DNA of 64,000 nt, taken from assembly GCF_014352935.1 (NCBI RefSeq), contig NZ_CP060694.1, positions 1,736,001 to 1,800,000 on the forward strand, written 5' to 3'. The DNA comes from Aliarcobacter cryaerophilus. GTDB taxonomy: Bacteria; Campylobacterota; Campylobacteria; Campylobacterales; Arcobacteraceae. A program made the position numbers and the translations under genes. Of the stretch, positions 54,560 through 63,046 are shown piece after piece (position 1 is the first letter of the stretch; each line of letters opens with the position of its first letter). The notes below the pieces were generated by a model. It made no database searches. It was not told the origin of the DNA and saw only the letters and a list, made by a program, of their open reading frames with translations.

Positions 54560-56392
54560 ATGTCAAAAAAATATATTGATATAATGGATACTACTTTCAG
54601 AGATGGATTTCAATCTGTTTTTGGAGGAAGAGTTTTAATGAATGACTTCTTTCCAGCTGTTGAAGCTGCAAAAGATGCTGGGATAACTCACTTTGAATTT
54701 GGTGGAGGAGCTAGATTTCAATCTTTATTCTTCTATCTAAATGAAAATGCCTTCGATATGATGGATAAATTTAGAGCTATTGTTGGACCAGATGCAAATC
54801 TTCAAACTCTTGCGCGTGGTATTAATACTGTTATGCTTGATACTGGAAGTAGAGAACTAATTGACCTTCATGCTAAAATGTTTGCAAAACATGGAACAAC
54901 AACTATTAGAAATTTTGATGCATTAAATGATGTTCAAAATCTTGAATATAGTGCTCAATGTATTAAAAATCATGGATTAAAACATGAAGCTGTTGTAACA
55001 CTTATGGATTTACCACCAAATTGTACAGGAGCTCACGATGTTCCTTTTTATGAAAAGACTCTAAGAAATATATTGGATAGTGGATTACCATTTGACTCTA
55101 TTTGTTTTAAAGATGCGAGTGGTACAAGTAGTCCAAATAAAGTTTTTGAAACTATTAAAATGGCTAGAAAACTTTTAGGTGATTCTACTCATATTAGACT
55201 TCATACTCATGAAACTGCTGGAGTTTCAGTTGCTTGTTATTTGGCTGCTTTAGAAGCAGGTGCTGATGGTATTGATTTAGCTGCGTCACCAGTTAGTGGA
55301 GGAACAAGCCAACCTGATATTCTTACAATGCTTCATGCAACTAAAGGTATGAACTATGATTTAGGTGGTTTAGAAATAGATAAAATTTTAAAATATGAGG
55401 AAGTTTTAGCTGATTGTTTAAAAGATTATTTCTTACCGCCTGAAGCTACTCAAGTGTCACCTCTTATACCATTTTCACCAATGCCAGGTGGTGCTTTAAC
55501 AGCAAACACACAAATGATGAGAGATAATGGAACTTTAAATAAATTTCCTGAAGTAATTAAAGCTATGCAAGAAGTAGTTGTAAAAGGTGGATTTGGTACA
55601 AGTGTAACTCCTGTATCTCAATTTTATTGGCAGCAAGCATATGCAAATGTTATGTTTGGTCCATGGAAACAAATAGCTCCAGGTTATGGAAGAATGGTTC
55701 TAGGATACTTTGGTAAAACTCCAGTTGAAGCTGACCCAGAAATAATTAAATTAGCAAGTGAAAAACTAAAGCTTGAACCAACAAAAAGAAATCCTTTGGA
55801 TATAGCAGATGAAGATCCAAAGAAAAAAATAGATGTTTGGAGACAAAGATTAGAGATAGAAGGTATAGAAGCAACTGAAGAGAATATTTTTATTGCTGCT
55901 GCTTGTGATGAGAAAGGTATTGCATTTTTAAAAGGTATTGCACCTTTAAATGTAAGAAAAAATGAAAAAAAAGATGAATCTAAAAAAATAGGAGAAAATA
56001 AAATGTCAAACGGAAATTATACAGTTGTAGTAGATGGTCAAAGATTTAATGTATCAGTTTTTGAAGGAGATGTTCAAAATATTCAAGTTGCACAACCTGT
56101 TCAACAAGTAGTTCAACAAGCACCTGTTCAAGCACCTGTTCAAGCAGCTCCAGTAGCAGCTTCAAAACCTGTTTACAATGGAACAGAAGCAATAGCTCCT
56201 GTAAATGGAAATGTATGGAAAATCCTTGTTAAAGAGGGTGATAGAGTTGAAAAAGATCAACAAATAATGATACTTGAAGCTATGAAAATGGAAATAGATG
56301 TTGTTGCTCCAGTTTCTGGAACAATAAGTAAAATTTTAACAGAACCTTCAAAAGCAGTTGAAGAAGGTCAAACTCTAGCAGTTATTTCTTAA
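54560..56392 (+). CDS. Biotin-dependent carboxyltransferase/biotin carrier subunit, PycB/OadA-like
   Basis: 610 residues from the ATG at 54560, which has AAAGG at good spacing; a TTG 9 bases upstream is less likely. The HMGL-like TIM barrel (about 1-290) shows TTFRDGFQSVFGGRV, ICFKDASGTSSPNKVF (the carboxylated-biotin-contacting Lys near 186) and RLHTHETAGVSVACYL (metal-binding His pair). A PYC-OADA domain (about 300-470) follows. A proline/glutamine-rich linker (PVQQVVQQAPVQAPVQAAP) leads to the biotinyl domain with EAMKMEI near residue 580. It should transfer carboxyl groups to or from pyruvate/oxaloacetate. Barrel motifs depart from classic OadA (DTTLRDAHQS), as in other campylobacterotal members. 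Confidence 0.85.
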   Translation: MSKKYIDIMDTTFRDGFQSVFGGRVLMNDFFPAVEAAKDAGITHFEFGGGARFQSLFFYLNENAFDMMDKFRAIVGPDANLQTLARGINTVMLDTGSRELIDLHAKMFAKHGTTTIRNFDALNDVQNLEYSAQCIKNHGLKHEAVVTLMDLPPNCTGAHDVPFYEKTLRNILDSGLPFDSICFKDASGTSSPNKVFETIKMARKLLGDSTHIRLHTHETAGVSVACYLAALEAGADGIDLAASPVSGGTSQPDILTMLHATKGMNYDLGGLEIDKILKYEEVLADCLKDYFLPPEATQVSPLIPFSPMPGGALTANTQMMRDNGTLNKFPEVIKAMQEVVVKGGFGTSVTPVSQFYWQQAYANVMFGPWKQIAPGYGRMVLGYFGKTPVEADPEIIKLASEKLKLEPTKRNPLDIADEDPKKKIDVWRQRLEIEGIEATEENIFIAAACDEKGIAFLKGIAPLNVRKNEKKDESKKIGENKMSNGNYTVVVDGQRFNVSVFEGDVQNIQVAQPVQQVVQQAPVQAPVQAAPVAASKPVYNGTEAIAPVNGNVWKILVKEGDRVEKDQQIMILEAMKMEIDVVAPVSGTISKILTEPSKAVEEGQTLAVIS

Positions 56393-56399
56393 ATAAAAA

Positions 56400-56428
56400 G
56401 TGCTTATCTTTTACGATAAGCACATCTT
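56400..56428 (+). terminator. Hairpin terminator after the carboxyltransferase gene
   Basis: GTGCTTATC and GATAAGCAC pair around TTTTAC; a short ATCTTTA follows. The T tract is weak. Confidence 0.6.
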
Positions 56429-56514
56429 TAAAATATAAATTTATTTTTATATACTTCAACTCTTCTTTTAATAATCCTTATTATAAAATATCAAAAAATA
56501 CAAAAGAGAATCTA

Positions 56515-56640
56515 ATGAAAATTTTTAAATATATAATTTTAATACTTCTTATAAACTTACTTTTTACTGGTTGTTTTCTTAGCACAAATATAAATAGTGG
56601 AGGTTCAGTTGGTATGAGTGTTGGTGGAAGTATTTTTTAA
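56515..56640 (+). CDS. Very small lipoprotein (41 aa)
   Basis: Reading from the ATG at 56515 gives a 41-residue product with a signal peptide ending in LFTGC (Cys 20) and a mature part of only about 22 residues (CFLSTNINSGGSVGMSVGGSIF), rich in Gly and Ser. AAAGAGAA precedes the start and TATAAA at 56482-56487 is a possible -10. Entericidin-like and other tiny lipoproteins have this size, but I see no family match. The next feature is the tRNA terminator, so the gene is monocistronic. It is easy to miss because of its length. Confidence 0.6.
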   Translation: MKIFKYIILILLINLLFTGCFLSTNINSGGSVGMSVGGSIF

Positions 56641-56647
56641 AAATAAA

Positions 56648-56685
56648 AAAGCCTTGCCTAAAAGATATCTCTTAGACAAGGCTTT
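56648..56685 (-). terminator. Terminator of the tRNA operon
   Basis: AAAGCCTTG and CAAGGCTTT, continued inward by CTAA/TTAG and AGATATCT, make a long hairpin with mismatches. On the minus strand a run of six T residues (TTTTTTATTT) follows. It lies 4 bases after the last tRNA (Gly). Confidence 0.75.
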
Positions 56686-56688
56686 CAA

Positions 56689-56765
56689 TGGAGCGGGAGA
56701 CGAGACTCGAACTCGCGACAGTCTGCTTGGAAGGCAGAAGCTCTAGCCAACTGAGCTACTCCCGC
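56689..56765 (-). tRNA. tRNA-Gly (anticodon TCC)
   Basis: 77 bases including an encoded CCA. The acceptor stem GCGGGAG/CTCCCGC is perfect, with anticodon stem TCTGC/GCAGA and loop CTTCCAA giving anticodon TCC. The D and T-loop consensus sequences (AGCTCAGTTGG, GTTCGAGTC) are present. Last gene of a five-tRNA operon. Confidence 0.95.
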
Positions 56766-56793
56766 AAAACTATTAGTTTTTTGTTTGTATAAG

Positions 56794-56878
56794 TGGTGCG
56801 GATGAAGAGACTCGAACTCTTACACCGTGAGGCACCAGATCCTAAGTCTGGCGTGTATACCAATTTCACCACATCCGC
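56794..56878 (-). tRNA. tRNA-Leu (anticodon TAG)
   Basis: 85 bases with encoded CCA, the extra length being the long variable arm of class II tRNA. Acceptor GCGGATG/CATCCGC; anticodon stem CCAGA/TCTGG and loop CTTAGGA gives TAG (reads CUN). T-loop GTTCGAGTC. Confidence 0.95.
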
Positions 56879-56919
56879 ATAAAATAAATTTTAAATTTAG
56901 TTGGTATTCTAAACCAAAA

Positions 56920-56996
<77 letters not shown>

Positions 56997-57011
56997 ATAA
57001 AAATATAAAAA

Positions 57012-57089
57012 TGGGGTAGATAATGGGGCTCGAACCCACGACCCTCGGAACCACAACCCGATGCTCTAACCGACTGAGCTATACCTACC
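57012..57089 (-). tRNA. tRNA-His (anticodon GTG)
   Basis: 78 bases with encoded CCA and the extra G-1 paired with C73 that histidyl-tRNA synthetase needs. Acceptor GTAGGTA/TATCTAC; anticodon loop TTGTGGT gives GTG. Confidence 0.95.
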
Positions 57090-57107
57090 ATAAATTTTAA
57101 GTCCTAA

Positions 57108-57185
57108 TGGTCGGGGCGAGAGGATTCGAACCTCCGGCCCCCTGGTCCCAAACCAGGTGCGCTAACCAGACTGCGCTACGCCCCG
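57108..57185 (-). tRNA. tRNA-Pro (anticodon TGG)
   Basis: 78 bases with encoded CCA. Acceptor CGGGGCG/CGCCCCG; anticodon stem CCTGG/CCAGG and loop TTTGGGA gives TGG. First tRNA after the consensus promoter at 57218-57246. Confidence 0.95.
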
Positions 57186-57217
57186 ATAAACACCTTTTAA
57201 CTCAAAAAGTGGACGGA

Positions 57218-57246
57218 ATTATATTATATATTTTTCCTTTTGTCAA
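57218..57246 (-). promoter_or_regulatory. Exact-consensus sigma70 promoter of the tRNA operon
   Basis: Minus strand: TTGACA at 57246-57241, 17 bases, TATAAT at 57223-57218, followed by a GC-rich TCCGTCC stretch at the start point, as in stringently controlled stable-RNA promoters. The tRNA-Pro gene begins about 33 bases downstream. Confidence 0.8.
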
Positions 57247-57294
57247 GAGCTTTTCAAGAAAAATTGTAAAAAATACAAAATTTCTTGAAATTGT

Positions 57295-58074
57295 CTAAAA
57301 TTGTATTAAACCATCCAAAGGAGAAGATGCACTTGCATAAGGTTTTTTCTCTATTCTTCCAGCTTTATACCCTAATCTTCCAGCTATAACTGCATGTTTC
57401 ATAGCTCTTGCCATTGAGATTGGATCTTTTGCTCCAGCTATTGCAGTATTTGTCAAAACTCCATCAGCACCAAGCTCCATACAAATAGCAGCATCACTAG
57501 CACATCCAACTCCAGCATCAACTATAACAGGAACTTTTACACTATCTTTTATAAATGCAATATTATATCTATTTTGAACACCTAAACCACTTCCAATTGG
57601 AGCAGCCAAAGGCATAATAGCATCAGCACCAGCATCTTCAAGTCTTTTTGCAACAATTAAATCATCACTTGTATATGCCATAACTGTAAAACCATCTTTT
57701 TTTAAGATTTCACAAGCTTTAATAGTTTCAATAACGTCTGGATACAAAGTTTTACTAAAATCTCCAATAATCTCTAATTTAATTAAATCAATACCTGTAG
57801 CTTCTCTCATAAGTCTAAAAGTTGTCACCGTCTCTTGGGCATTTTTACATCCAGCACTATTTGGTAAAAACTTAATATTTGTATTTTTAAAATAATCTAA
57901 GAGATTTTCTTCATTTGGATTTGTAATATTTACTCTTCTTATTGCTACAGTTATTAACTCACTTCCACTTGCAAGTGTTGCTTCCTTAGTAGTTTGGAAA
58001 TCTTTATATTTACCACTTCCAACTATTAATCTACTATTTAACTCATATTTTCCTATTTTTAAAATATCACTCAT
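57295..58074 (-). CDS. thiG: Thiazole synthase ThiG
   Basis: Forms the thiamine thiazole from ThiS thiocarboxylate, dehydroglycine and deoxyxylulose 5-phosphate. 259 residues, standard. Seen: the N-terminal [36 protein letters not shown] near 70, [16 protein letters not shown] with the catalytic Lys near 98, [20 protein letters not shown] near 184, and [18 protein letters not shown] near 206. Its start overlaps the end of cutA by 4 bases. thiS is far away at 17511-17711, and the other thi genes are outside the window. Confidence 0.95.
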   Translation of the reverse strand: MSDILKIGKYELNSRLIVGSGKYKDFQTTKEATLASGSELITVAIRRVNITNPNEENLLDYFKNTNIKFLPNSAGCKNAQETVTTFRLMREATGIDLIKLEIIGDFSKTLYPDVIETIKACEILKKDGFTVMAYTSDDLIVAKRLEDAGADAIMPLAAPIGSGLGVQNRYNIAFIKDSVKVPVIVDAGVGCASDAAICMELGADGVLTNTAIAGAKDPISMARAMKHAVIAGRLGYKAGRIEKKPYASASSPLDGLIQF

Positions 58075-58382
58075 ATTGTATTTTCCTTTATAAATTTTAA
58101 ATAATCTTCACTAATATTTGAAATATCTAATTCGATAATTTCTGGAGTATCATAACTATGAAGTTCTAATATTTTGCTTTTAACTTTAGAAAAAAGCTCT
58201 TTTTTTGTTTTTATACTTAAAAGTGTTTCTCTTTCACAACATAATTTACCATCCCAATTATAAAGAGATTCTATATCCTTTAACTGCACACAAGCAGCAA
58301 GCTTATCTTGAATCAAAATTTTAGCTATTTTTTTTGCTTCTTCTTCATTAGATGTTGTAGTTTGAACTATAACTGCTTTCAT
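58071..58382 (-). CDS. cutA: CutA1 divalent-cation tolerance protein
   Basis: 103 residues of the trimeric ferredoxin-like CutA fold. Seen: [21 protein letters not shown] near the start, [19 protein letters not shown] near 31 (the conserved cysteine-containing loop of CutA) and [20 protein letters not shown] near the end. The exact function is unsettled; it is linked to copper and other metal tolerance. It overlaps nnr and thiG by 4 bases each. Confidence 0.92.
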   Translation of the reverse strand: MKAVIVQTTTSNEEEAKKIAKILIQDKLAACVQLKDIESLYNWDGKLCCERETLLSIKTKKELFSKVKSKILELHSYDTPEIIELDISNISEDYLKFIKENTI

Positions 58383-59764
58383 AAAATTTTTATACCTTGA
58401 ATTATATCTTGTGGACTCATAGAATAGTTATTATTTTTATATTTTTTTGCTGCTATTGTATGCGCTAAACTAGCATTTATTGCAGCTTCTAATGATGTAT
58501 AACCTTGGGCTAATAAAGATGCTATTAAACCTGATAAAACATCTCCACTGCCACCTTTACTTAATTTTGAACTTCCAAAAATATTTACATATATTTTATC
58601 ATTTTTAGAAATAATCACATTTGCACCTTTTAATAAAAGTGTTACTTTAGGATATATTTTACAAAATTTTTCAACATATAAAAATCTATTATCTTGCAAC
58701 TCTTCAATTAAAATATTAGCAATATTTGTTAATTTTAAAAGAGATATAAACTCTTTTGGATGTGGAGTTAAAACTACATTTTCATCCAAATATTTAACTA
58801 TTAGTGGATTATAAAAAATATCTGCATCTAAAACTTTTGGAATATTTAATTGTAAAATTTCTTCAAGCTTAAGAGATTCAATCTCTCCTAATCCCATACC
58901 CAAAGCTATTGCAGTACAATTATCACTTACACTTTTACTTTGCATTATGTGACAAGGTATATTTTTTTCATTTTGTGAAACTATTGTAACAAGCCCTGCT
59001 CCAAAAGCAAAAGAAGCATCTGAAGCTATAATTGATGCACCTATTTTTTCTCCAGAAACAATATTTACATGACCAAATGTTCCTTTATGAGAATTTTTAA
59101 TATCTCTTAGAGGAAGTTTTAAATCTGATTTTTGTAATAAATATTTGTTTGTTTCTATTTGAAAAATATCTTCTGGTAAGCCTAAATTAGCAACTTTTAT
59201 TTTTCCTACAAAATCTTTTGCAATATCAGTTAAAAGTGCTGTTTTTAAAGCTCCCATAGTTATTGTAATATCTGCTTTAAAAGCTGTTTGGGTAATTTGT
59301 CCTAAACTATTTAATCCACTTGGAATATCACAAGCAATTTTAAATGAGTTCAAATTATTTAAACTATTTATTAAAGATACACTATCTTTATCTAGCTCTT
59401 TATTTAATCCTGTTCCAAATAAACAATCAACTACAACATCTGCTTGAAAAATTTTATTTACAAAATTTACATTTATTGATTTTGCTCTTTTTAGTTGCAA
59501 TTTTCCAATCTCTGTTTTTGGTTCATTTACTAGATATAAACTAACTTCAAATTTGTTTTGAAGCAATCTTGCTAAGGAAATACCATCTGCCCCATTATTT
59601 CCACTTCCACAAACAATTAAAATAGAACTATTTTTTTTGAATTTTTTTGTTATATAATTTTTTAGACCTAAAGAAGCATTTTCCATCAAGATATCTTCTG
59701 TTAAGTGAAATTCTTCTATTGCTCTTTTATCCAAACTTCTTACTTCATCAAATATCTTTTTCAC
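58379..59764 (-). CDS. nnr: Bifunctional NAD(P)H-hydrate epimerase/dehydratase
   Basis: Repairs damaged (hydrated) NADH and NADPH. 461 residues in two domains. The N-terminal YjeF epimerase domain (about 1-200) has VCGSGNNGADGISLAR near 50 and DIPSGLNSLGQIT near 140. The C-terminal ADP-dependent dehydratase domain (about 210-461) has HKGTFGHVNIVSGE near 220, VVLTPHPKEFISLL near 322 and GGSGDVLSGLIASLLAQGY near 411 with the catalytic Asp. Both active-site sets are intact. It is tightly spaced between the SUI1-like gene (24 bases) and cutA (4-base overlap). Confidence 0.95.
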   Translation of the reverse strand: MKKIFDEVRSLDKRAIEEFHLTEDILMENASLGLKNYITKKFKKNSSILIVCGSGNNGADGISLARLLQNKFEVSLYLVNEPKTEIGKLQLKRAKSINVNFVNKIFQADVVVDCLFGTGLNKELDKDSVSLINSLNNLNSFKIACDIPSGLNSLGQITQTAFKADITITMGALKTALLTDIAKDFVGKIKVANLGLPEDIFQIETNKYLLQKSDLKLPLRDIKNSHKGTFGHVNIVSGEKIGASIIASDASFAFGAGLVTIVSQNEKNIPCHIMQSKSVSDNCTAIALGMGLGEIESLKLEEILQLNIPKVLDADIFYNPLIVKYLDENVVLTPHPKEFISLLKLTNIANILIEELQDNRFLYVEKFCKIYPKVTLLLKGANVIISKNDKIYVNIFGSSKLSKGGSGDVLSGLIASLLAQGYTSLEAAINASLAHTIAAKKYKNNNYSMSPQDIIQGIKIL

Positions 59765-59788
59765 TGGAAATACTCCTTTATTTAGTTG

Positions 59789-60145
59789 TTAGTTTTTAAA
59801 TTTCCATCCATTATCAACCAAAATAACTCTTACTTTATCTTTTAAATCACCTTGAATTTCAATATATTCATCTTTTATTGAACCTCCGCAAGCAAGTTTC
59901 GTTTTAAGTAGTCTTAAAATATCTTTTATTTTTTCATCTTCTATTTGGAATTTTCCAATAATAGTAACTGGTTTTCCATTTCTTTTTTCAAGAGAAAAGA
60001 CTAATTGATGTTGATTTTTTGGTAAAACAACTTTTGAAATTCTCTTTTCTACTTTTACTTTAGCTTTATCATCTTTTTGTGTATCAAAACTATTTCCTTC
60101 AAGTTTTGCACCAAGACCTAAAGACAATTTTTCTACTATACCCAT
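59789..60145 (-). CDS. SUI1/YciH-family translation factor-like protein
   Basis: 118 residues. The SUI1/eIF1-like domain fills residues about 50-118: RNGKPVTIIGKF, then LKTKLACGGSIKDEYIEIQGD near 82, the core CGGs(v/i)K and iQGD motifs of YciH/eIF1, and VRVILVDNGWKFKN at the end. Bacterial YciH inhibits initiation under stress; archaeal/eukaryotic eIF1 selects start codons. The N-terminal extension of about 45 charged residues is of unknown use. It lies 1 base after tsaD, so the two are translated together. Confidence 0.88.
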   Translation of the reverse strand: MGIVEKLSLGLGAKLEGNSFDTQKDDKAKVKVEKRISKVVLPKNQHQLVFSLEKRNGKPVTIIGKFQIEDEKIKDILRLLKTKLACGGSIKDEYIEIQGDLKDKVRVILVDNGWKFKN

Positions 60146-60146
60146 T

Positions 60147-61142
60147 CTAGTAATCCTTTAATCTACTTTTTATATCTAAATCTTCTAGATTTATAAAATC
60201 ATTTTGTTTATACTGCTCAACCGCAACTCTTCCTATCATAGCAGCATTGTCTGAACAATACATTAAATCACTTAAATGCAAAGTTGATTTATATTCCAAA
60301 CAGATATTTTCAAGCTCTTTTCGTAAATATAAATTTGCACTTGCACCTCCAACTATCGCAAAATTTTTGATAGTTTTTTGTTTAAAAAGTTTTTTTAACT
60401 TTTGCAAGATATGTTTTACGGCTGTTTTTTGAAAACAAGCACATATATCACTTATATCTTGCTCTTCTAAAGTGGTGCGTTCAAGTCTTTCTATTTCGAG
60501 TCTAACTGCATTTTTAAGCCCTGAATAACTAAACTCTATATTTGGACTTTGAGAAAGTGGAATTGGAAAAGAAAATCTATTTTCATCTCCATTTTTTGCA
60601 TACTTTTCAACTATTGGACCACCAGGATAACCCAATTTTAACATTTTTGAAACTTTATCAAAACTCTCACCAAAACTATCATCTAATGTTTTTCCTAGAA
60701 TTTTCATATCATTTAGACTATTTGCTTCAATTATTTGAGTATGACCTCCTGAAACTAGAAGAGTTGTCATAGGAAATATTGCATCTTTTTCTATAAAAAG
60801 TGAGTAAATATGCCCTTTTAAATGGTTTACTGCAATTATTGGAATATTTAAAGCTATACTTATTGCCTTTGCCATAGAAACTCCCTCTGTAAGAGTAACA
60901 CTAAGACCTGGTGCATTTGTAACAGCAACAGCTTTTAAATCTTTTAAATACTCTTTACACTCTTCAAGAATTTTTGGTAATGCTTCTATATGAAGCCTAG
61001 CAGCCAATTCAGGTACAACTCCACCATAAATACTATGCTCTATTTCTTGAGATATTTTTTTATGAAAAACTAACTCTAAAGTATCTATTTTTGTAATAGA
61101 TATAGAGCTATCGTCACAAGAACTTTCGATTGCTAGTATCAT
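60147..61142 (-). CDS. tsaD: tRNA N6-threonylcarbamoyladenosine synthase subunit TsaD
   Basis: Part of the complex making t6A37 on ANN-decoding tRNAs. 331 residues, a normal length. ASKHA/Kae1 motifs seen: [14 protein letters not shown] near the N-terminus, [20 protein letters not shown] (metal His), [15 protein letters not shown] near 105 with the second His, [13 protein letters not shown] near 132, and [18 protein letters not shown] near 264. It overlaps neither neighbour but sits 1 base from the SUI1-like gene. Confidence 0.96.
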   Translation of the reverse strand: MILAIESSCDDSSISITKIDTLELVFHKKISQEIEHSIYGGVVPELAARLHIEALPKILEECKEYLKDLKAVAVTNAPGLSVTLTEGVSMAKAISIALNIPIIAVNHLKGHIYSLFIEKDAIFPMTTLLVSGGHTQIIEANSLNDMKILGKTLDDSFGESFDKVSKMLKLGYPGGPIVEKYAKNGDENRFSFPIPLSQSPNIEFSYSGLKNAVRLEIERLERTTLEEQDISDICACFQKTAVKHILQKLKKLFKQKTIKNFAIVGGASANLYLRKELENICLEYKSTLHLSDLMYCSDNAAMIGRVAVEQYKQNDFINLEDLDIKSRLKDY

Positions 61143-61148
61143 GCTTTT

Positions 61149-61706
61149 TTACTCCTGTTTCTCACAAACTTCTTCTCTTTTTATCCAATCCAAAGCACAA
61201 TCAAGTTTTCCATATCCAGAAGCAGCATTTATATGTCCTGCATCTTCCATAATTTTCATACCAATATTTAATTTACTTTGCAAAGCTATAGCTTCTTCTA
61301 AACTCATATATGGATCATTTGTTGAAGCTGCCATTATAATCTCTTTTGCTTTTAGATTTTTTGACTCAGGATAAGGAAAAAAGCTCTTAGCATCTTCTAA
61401 CACTTCGTTTCTTACAGGTGCAACTAGCATTAATTTATCCAAATTAATATCTAGTTCATCACAAATATGAAACCATAAAATATTTGCCAAAGAGTGACAA
61501 ACTACAATATCTGGTTTAAAATGCTCTAACTCTACTTTTAAAAACTCTTTCCATACTTCTAAATTTGGACTATTTTTATTTGGTAACTCAGGAAAAGATA
61601 CTACAAAATCTTCTTTAATTAAATCCATTGCCAAGTGAGCTTGCCAATGAGGATATGAGCTTCCATTAAGACCATGTAAAATTAAAACTCTTTTATTTTT
61701 CTTCAT
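61149..61706 (-). CDS. RBBP9/YdeN-family alpha/beta hydrolase
   Basis: 185 residues from the ATG at 61706, with GGAA at short spacing; earlier ATGs exist (61733) but are less likely. Serine-hydrolase triad candidates: VCHSLANILW near 69 (Ser), ASTNDPYMS near 132 (Asp) and DAGHINAASGYGKLD near 155 (His). RVLILHGLNGSSYPHWQAHL opens the protein with the oxyanion-loop H-G. Family members are small esterases of unknown substrate. It lies between tsaD and a small membrane protein whose end it overlaps. Confidence 0.8.
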   Translation of the reverse strand: MKKNKRVLILHGLNGSSYPHWQAHLAMDLIKEDFVVSFPELPNKNSPNLEVWKEFLKVELEHFKPDIVVCHSLANILWFHICDELDINLDKLMLVAPVRNEVLEDAKSFFPYPESKNLKAKEIIMAASTNDPYMSLEEAIALQSKLNIGMKIMEDAGHINAASGYGKLDCALDWIKREEVCEKQE

Positions 61707-61989
61707 CTTTAATTCCATATTTATAAATTTCAAATTTTGCTCTTCTTAGATTATCTTCTATTTTCTCATCAAAATATTCAATAGTTATTTTATAATCTTT
61801 TTTAAAAACAAGAGCTACTAACTCTTTTTTAGTTTCTATTTTTTCATCACTTTTTGAGTGCTTTTTCCACTCTTCTAACTTATCTTCATATAGCTTTACA
61901 ATATTTTTTTCAAACTTTGCTCTTGAATATATTAGATACACCACTAAGAAAAATAAAATTCCAAAAGGAATTAAAAGATCAAGAGTCAA
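61693..61989 (-). CDS. Small membrane-anchored protein of unknown function (98 aa)
   Basis: I do not recognise it. A membrane helix is seen at about residues 4-22 (LLIPFGILFFLVVYLIY), then a charged coiled region of about 25 residues, then a short soluble domain (about 55-98) with a KDEEK end. Start overlaps dxr by 11 bases and stop overlaps the hydrolase gene. It is a plausible small inner-membrane accessory protein; no function should be inferred. Confidence 0.6.
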   Translation of the reverse strand: MTLDLLIPFGILFFLVVYLIYSRAKFEKNIVKLYEDKLEEWKKHSKSDEKIETKKELVALVFKKDYKITIEYFDEKIEDNLRRAKFEIYKYGIKDEEK

Positions 61990-63046
61990 AATATCTCCTT
62001 ACCTCTTTATCTATTTCAAAAATATCTTCAATATTTGAAGCTTTTAAACTATTAAATCTATTTATAGCTTCTAAGCTTATTTTTGAAATATCCAAGAAAC
62101 CTATTTTTCCACTTAAAAATTTTGAAACAGCAACTTCATTTGCTGCATTTAAAACAACACCTAAATCAAGATTGTTTAGAATCTCATCTTTTAAAGACCA
62201 AATTGGATATCTACTCTCTTCTATTTTTTTAAACTCTAAAGATGATATTTCAAGCAGATCAATAGGTTTTAGAATTTCACAATCGACTCTTCCTAAAATT
62301 GCATAAGATATTGGAAGTTGCATAGATGCATTTGCTATATGAGCTGTTGTACTTCCATCTTTGAAATTTATTAATGCATGAACCAAAGATTTTGGCTCAA
62401 TAACAGCATCTAGCTTTTTTGTACCAAAGAGCCAAGCAGCTTCTATTAACTCAAACATTTTATTTGTCATAGTTGCGCTATCTATTGTTATTTTATTTCC
62501 CATTTTCCAATTTGGATGATTAAGAGCCTCTTTTATAGATACATTTTTCAAAGATTCAAGTGGATAATCTCTAAAAGAACCGCCACTTGCTGTGATTGTC
62601 ATAGAATCTATTTTTTTATCTTGAAGCAAATACCAAAGACCAAAATGTTCACTATCAATAGCACTTAAATTTTTTTGGTCTATAAATTTTCCAGCAACAA
62701 CTAATGACTCTTTATTTGCTAAAGCAATTTTTTTACCACACTCAATAGCTTTTAATGTTGGTTTTAATCCTAAAAAACCAACAAGAGCATTTACAACAGT
62801 TTTTGAAGAGCTATCTTCTATTGCTTCCAGTATAGCTTCTTCCCCAAAAAATACATTTTTGTGATTTACTTTTTTTATATCATCTTTAGAAGCAATTATC
62901 ACTTTTTTTGGATTATGCTCTTTTATTTGAGAATTTAGTAAATCAATATTTCTTCCAGCTACTAAAACCTCAACATTTAGAGCAAATTTTTTCGCAATTT
63001 CTAGAGTATTTACTCCAATAGAACCTGTACTTCCAAGAAGTATCAA
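61979..63046 (-). CDS. dxr: 1-deoxy-D-xylulose 5-phosphate reductoisomerase
   Basis: Second step of the MEP isoprenoid pathway. 355 residues, slightly short compared with about 390-400 in E. coli, as usual in Campylobacterota. Seen: the N-terminal NADPH loop LLGSTGSIGVNTLEIAKKF, ALANKESLVVAGKF near 110, SAIDSEHFGLWYLL near 128 (metal-binding Asp-Glu), TASGGSFRDYPLESLK near 152 and HPNWKMGNKITIDSATMTNK near 171. It overlaps cdsA by 4 bases, so lipid and isoprenoid synthesis genes are co-transcribed. Confidence 0.95.
   Translation of the reverse strand: MILLGSTGSIGVNTLEIAKKFALNVEVLVAGRNIDLLNSQIKEHNPKKVIIASKDDIKKVNHKNVFFGEEAILEAIEDSSSKTVVNALVGFLGLKPTLKAIECGKKIALANKESLVVAGKFIDQKNLSAIDSEHFGLWYLLQDKKIDSMTITASGGSFRDYPLESLKNVSIKEALNHPNWKMGNKITIDSATMTNKMFELIEAAWLFGTKKLDAVIEPKSLVHALINFKDGSTTAHIANASMQLPISYAILGRVDCEILKPIDLLEISSLEFKKIEESRYPIWSLKDEILNNLDLGVVLNAANEVAVSKFLSGKIGFLDISKISLEAINRFNSLKASNIEDIFEIDKEVRRYFDS

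Noticed and set aside
57186-57294. Thiamine pyrophosphate riboswitch downstream of, or leading, thiG
   Set aside because: No conserved THI-box sequences are seen; thiG is in the middle of an operon, so no leader is expected here.
57107-57298. Plus-strand reading frame MVGARGFEPPAPWSQTR across the tRNA-Pro gene
   Set aside because: It is the well-known false protein from the complement of a tRNA-Pro gene; the underlying DNA is a complete tRNA with CCA.
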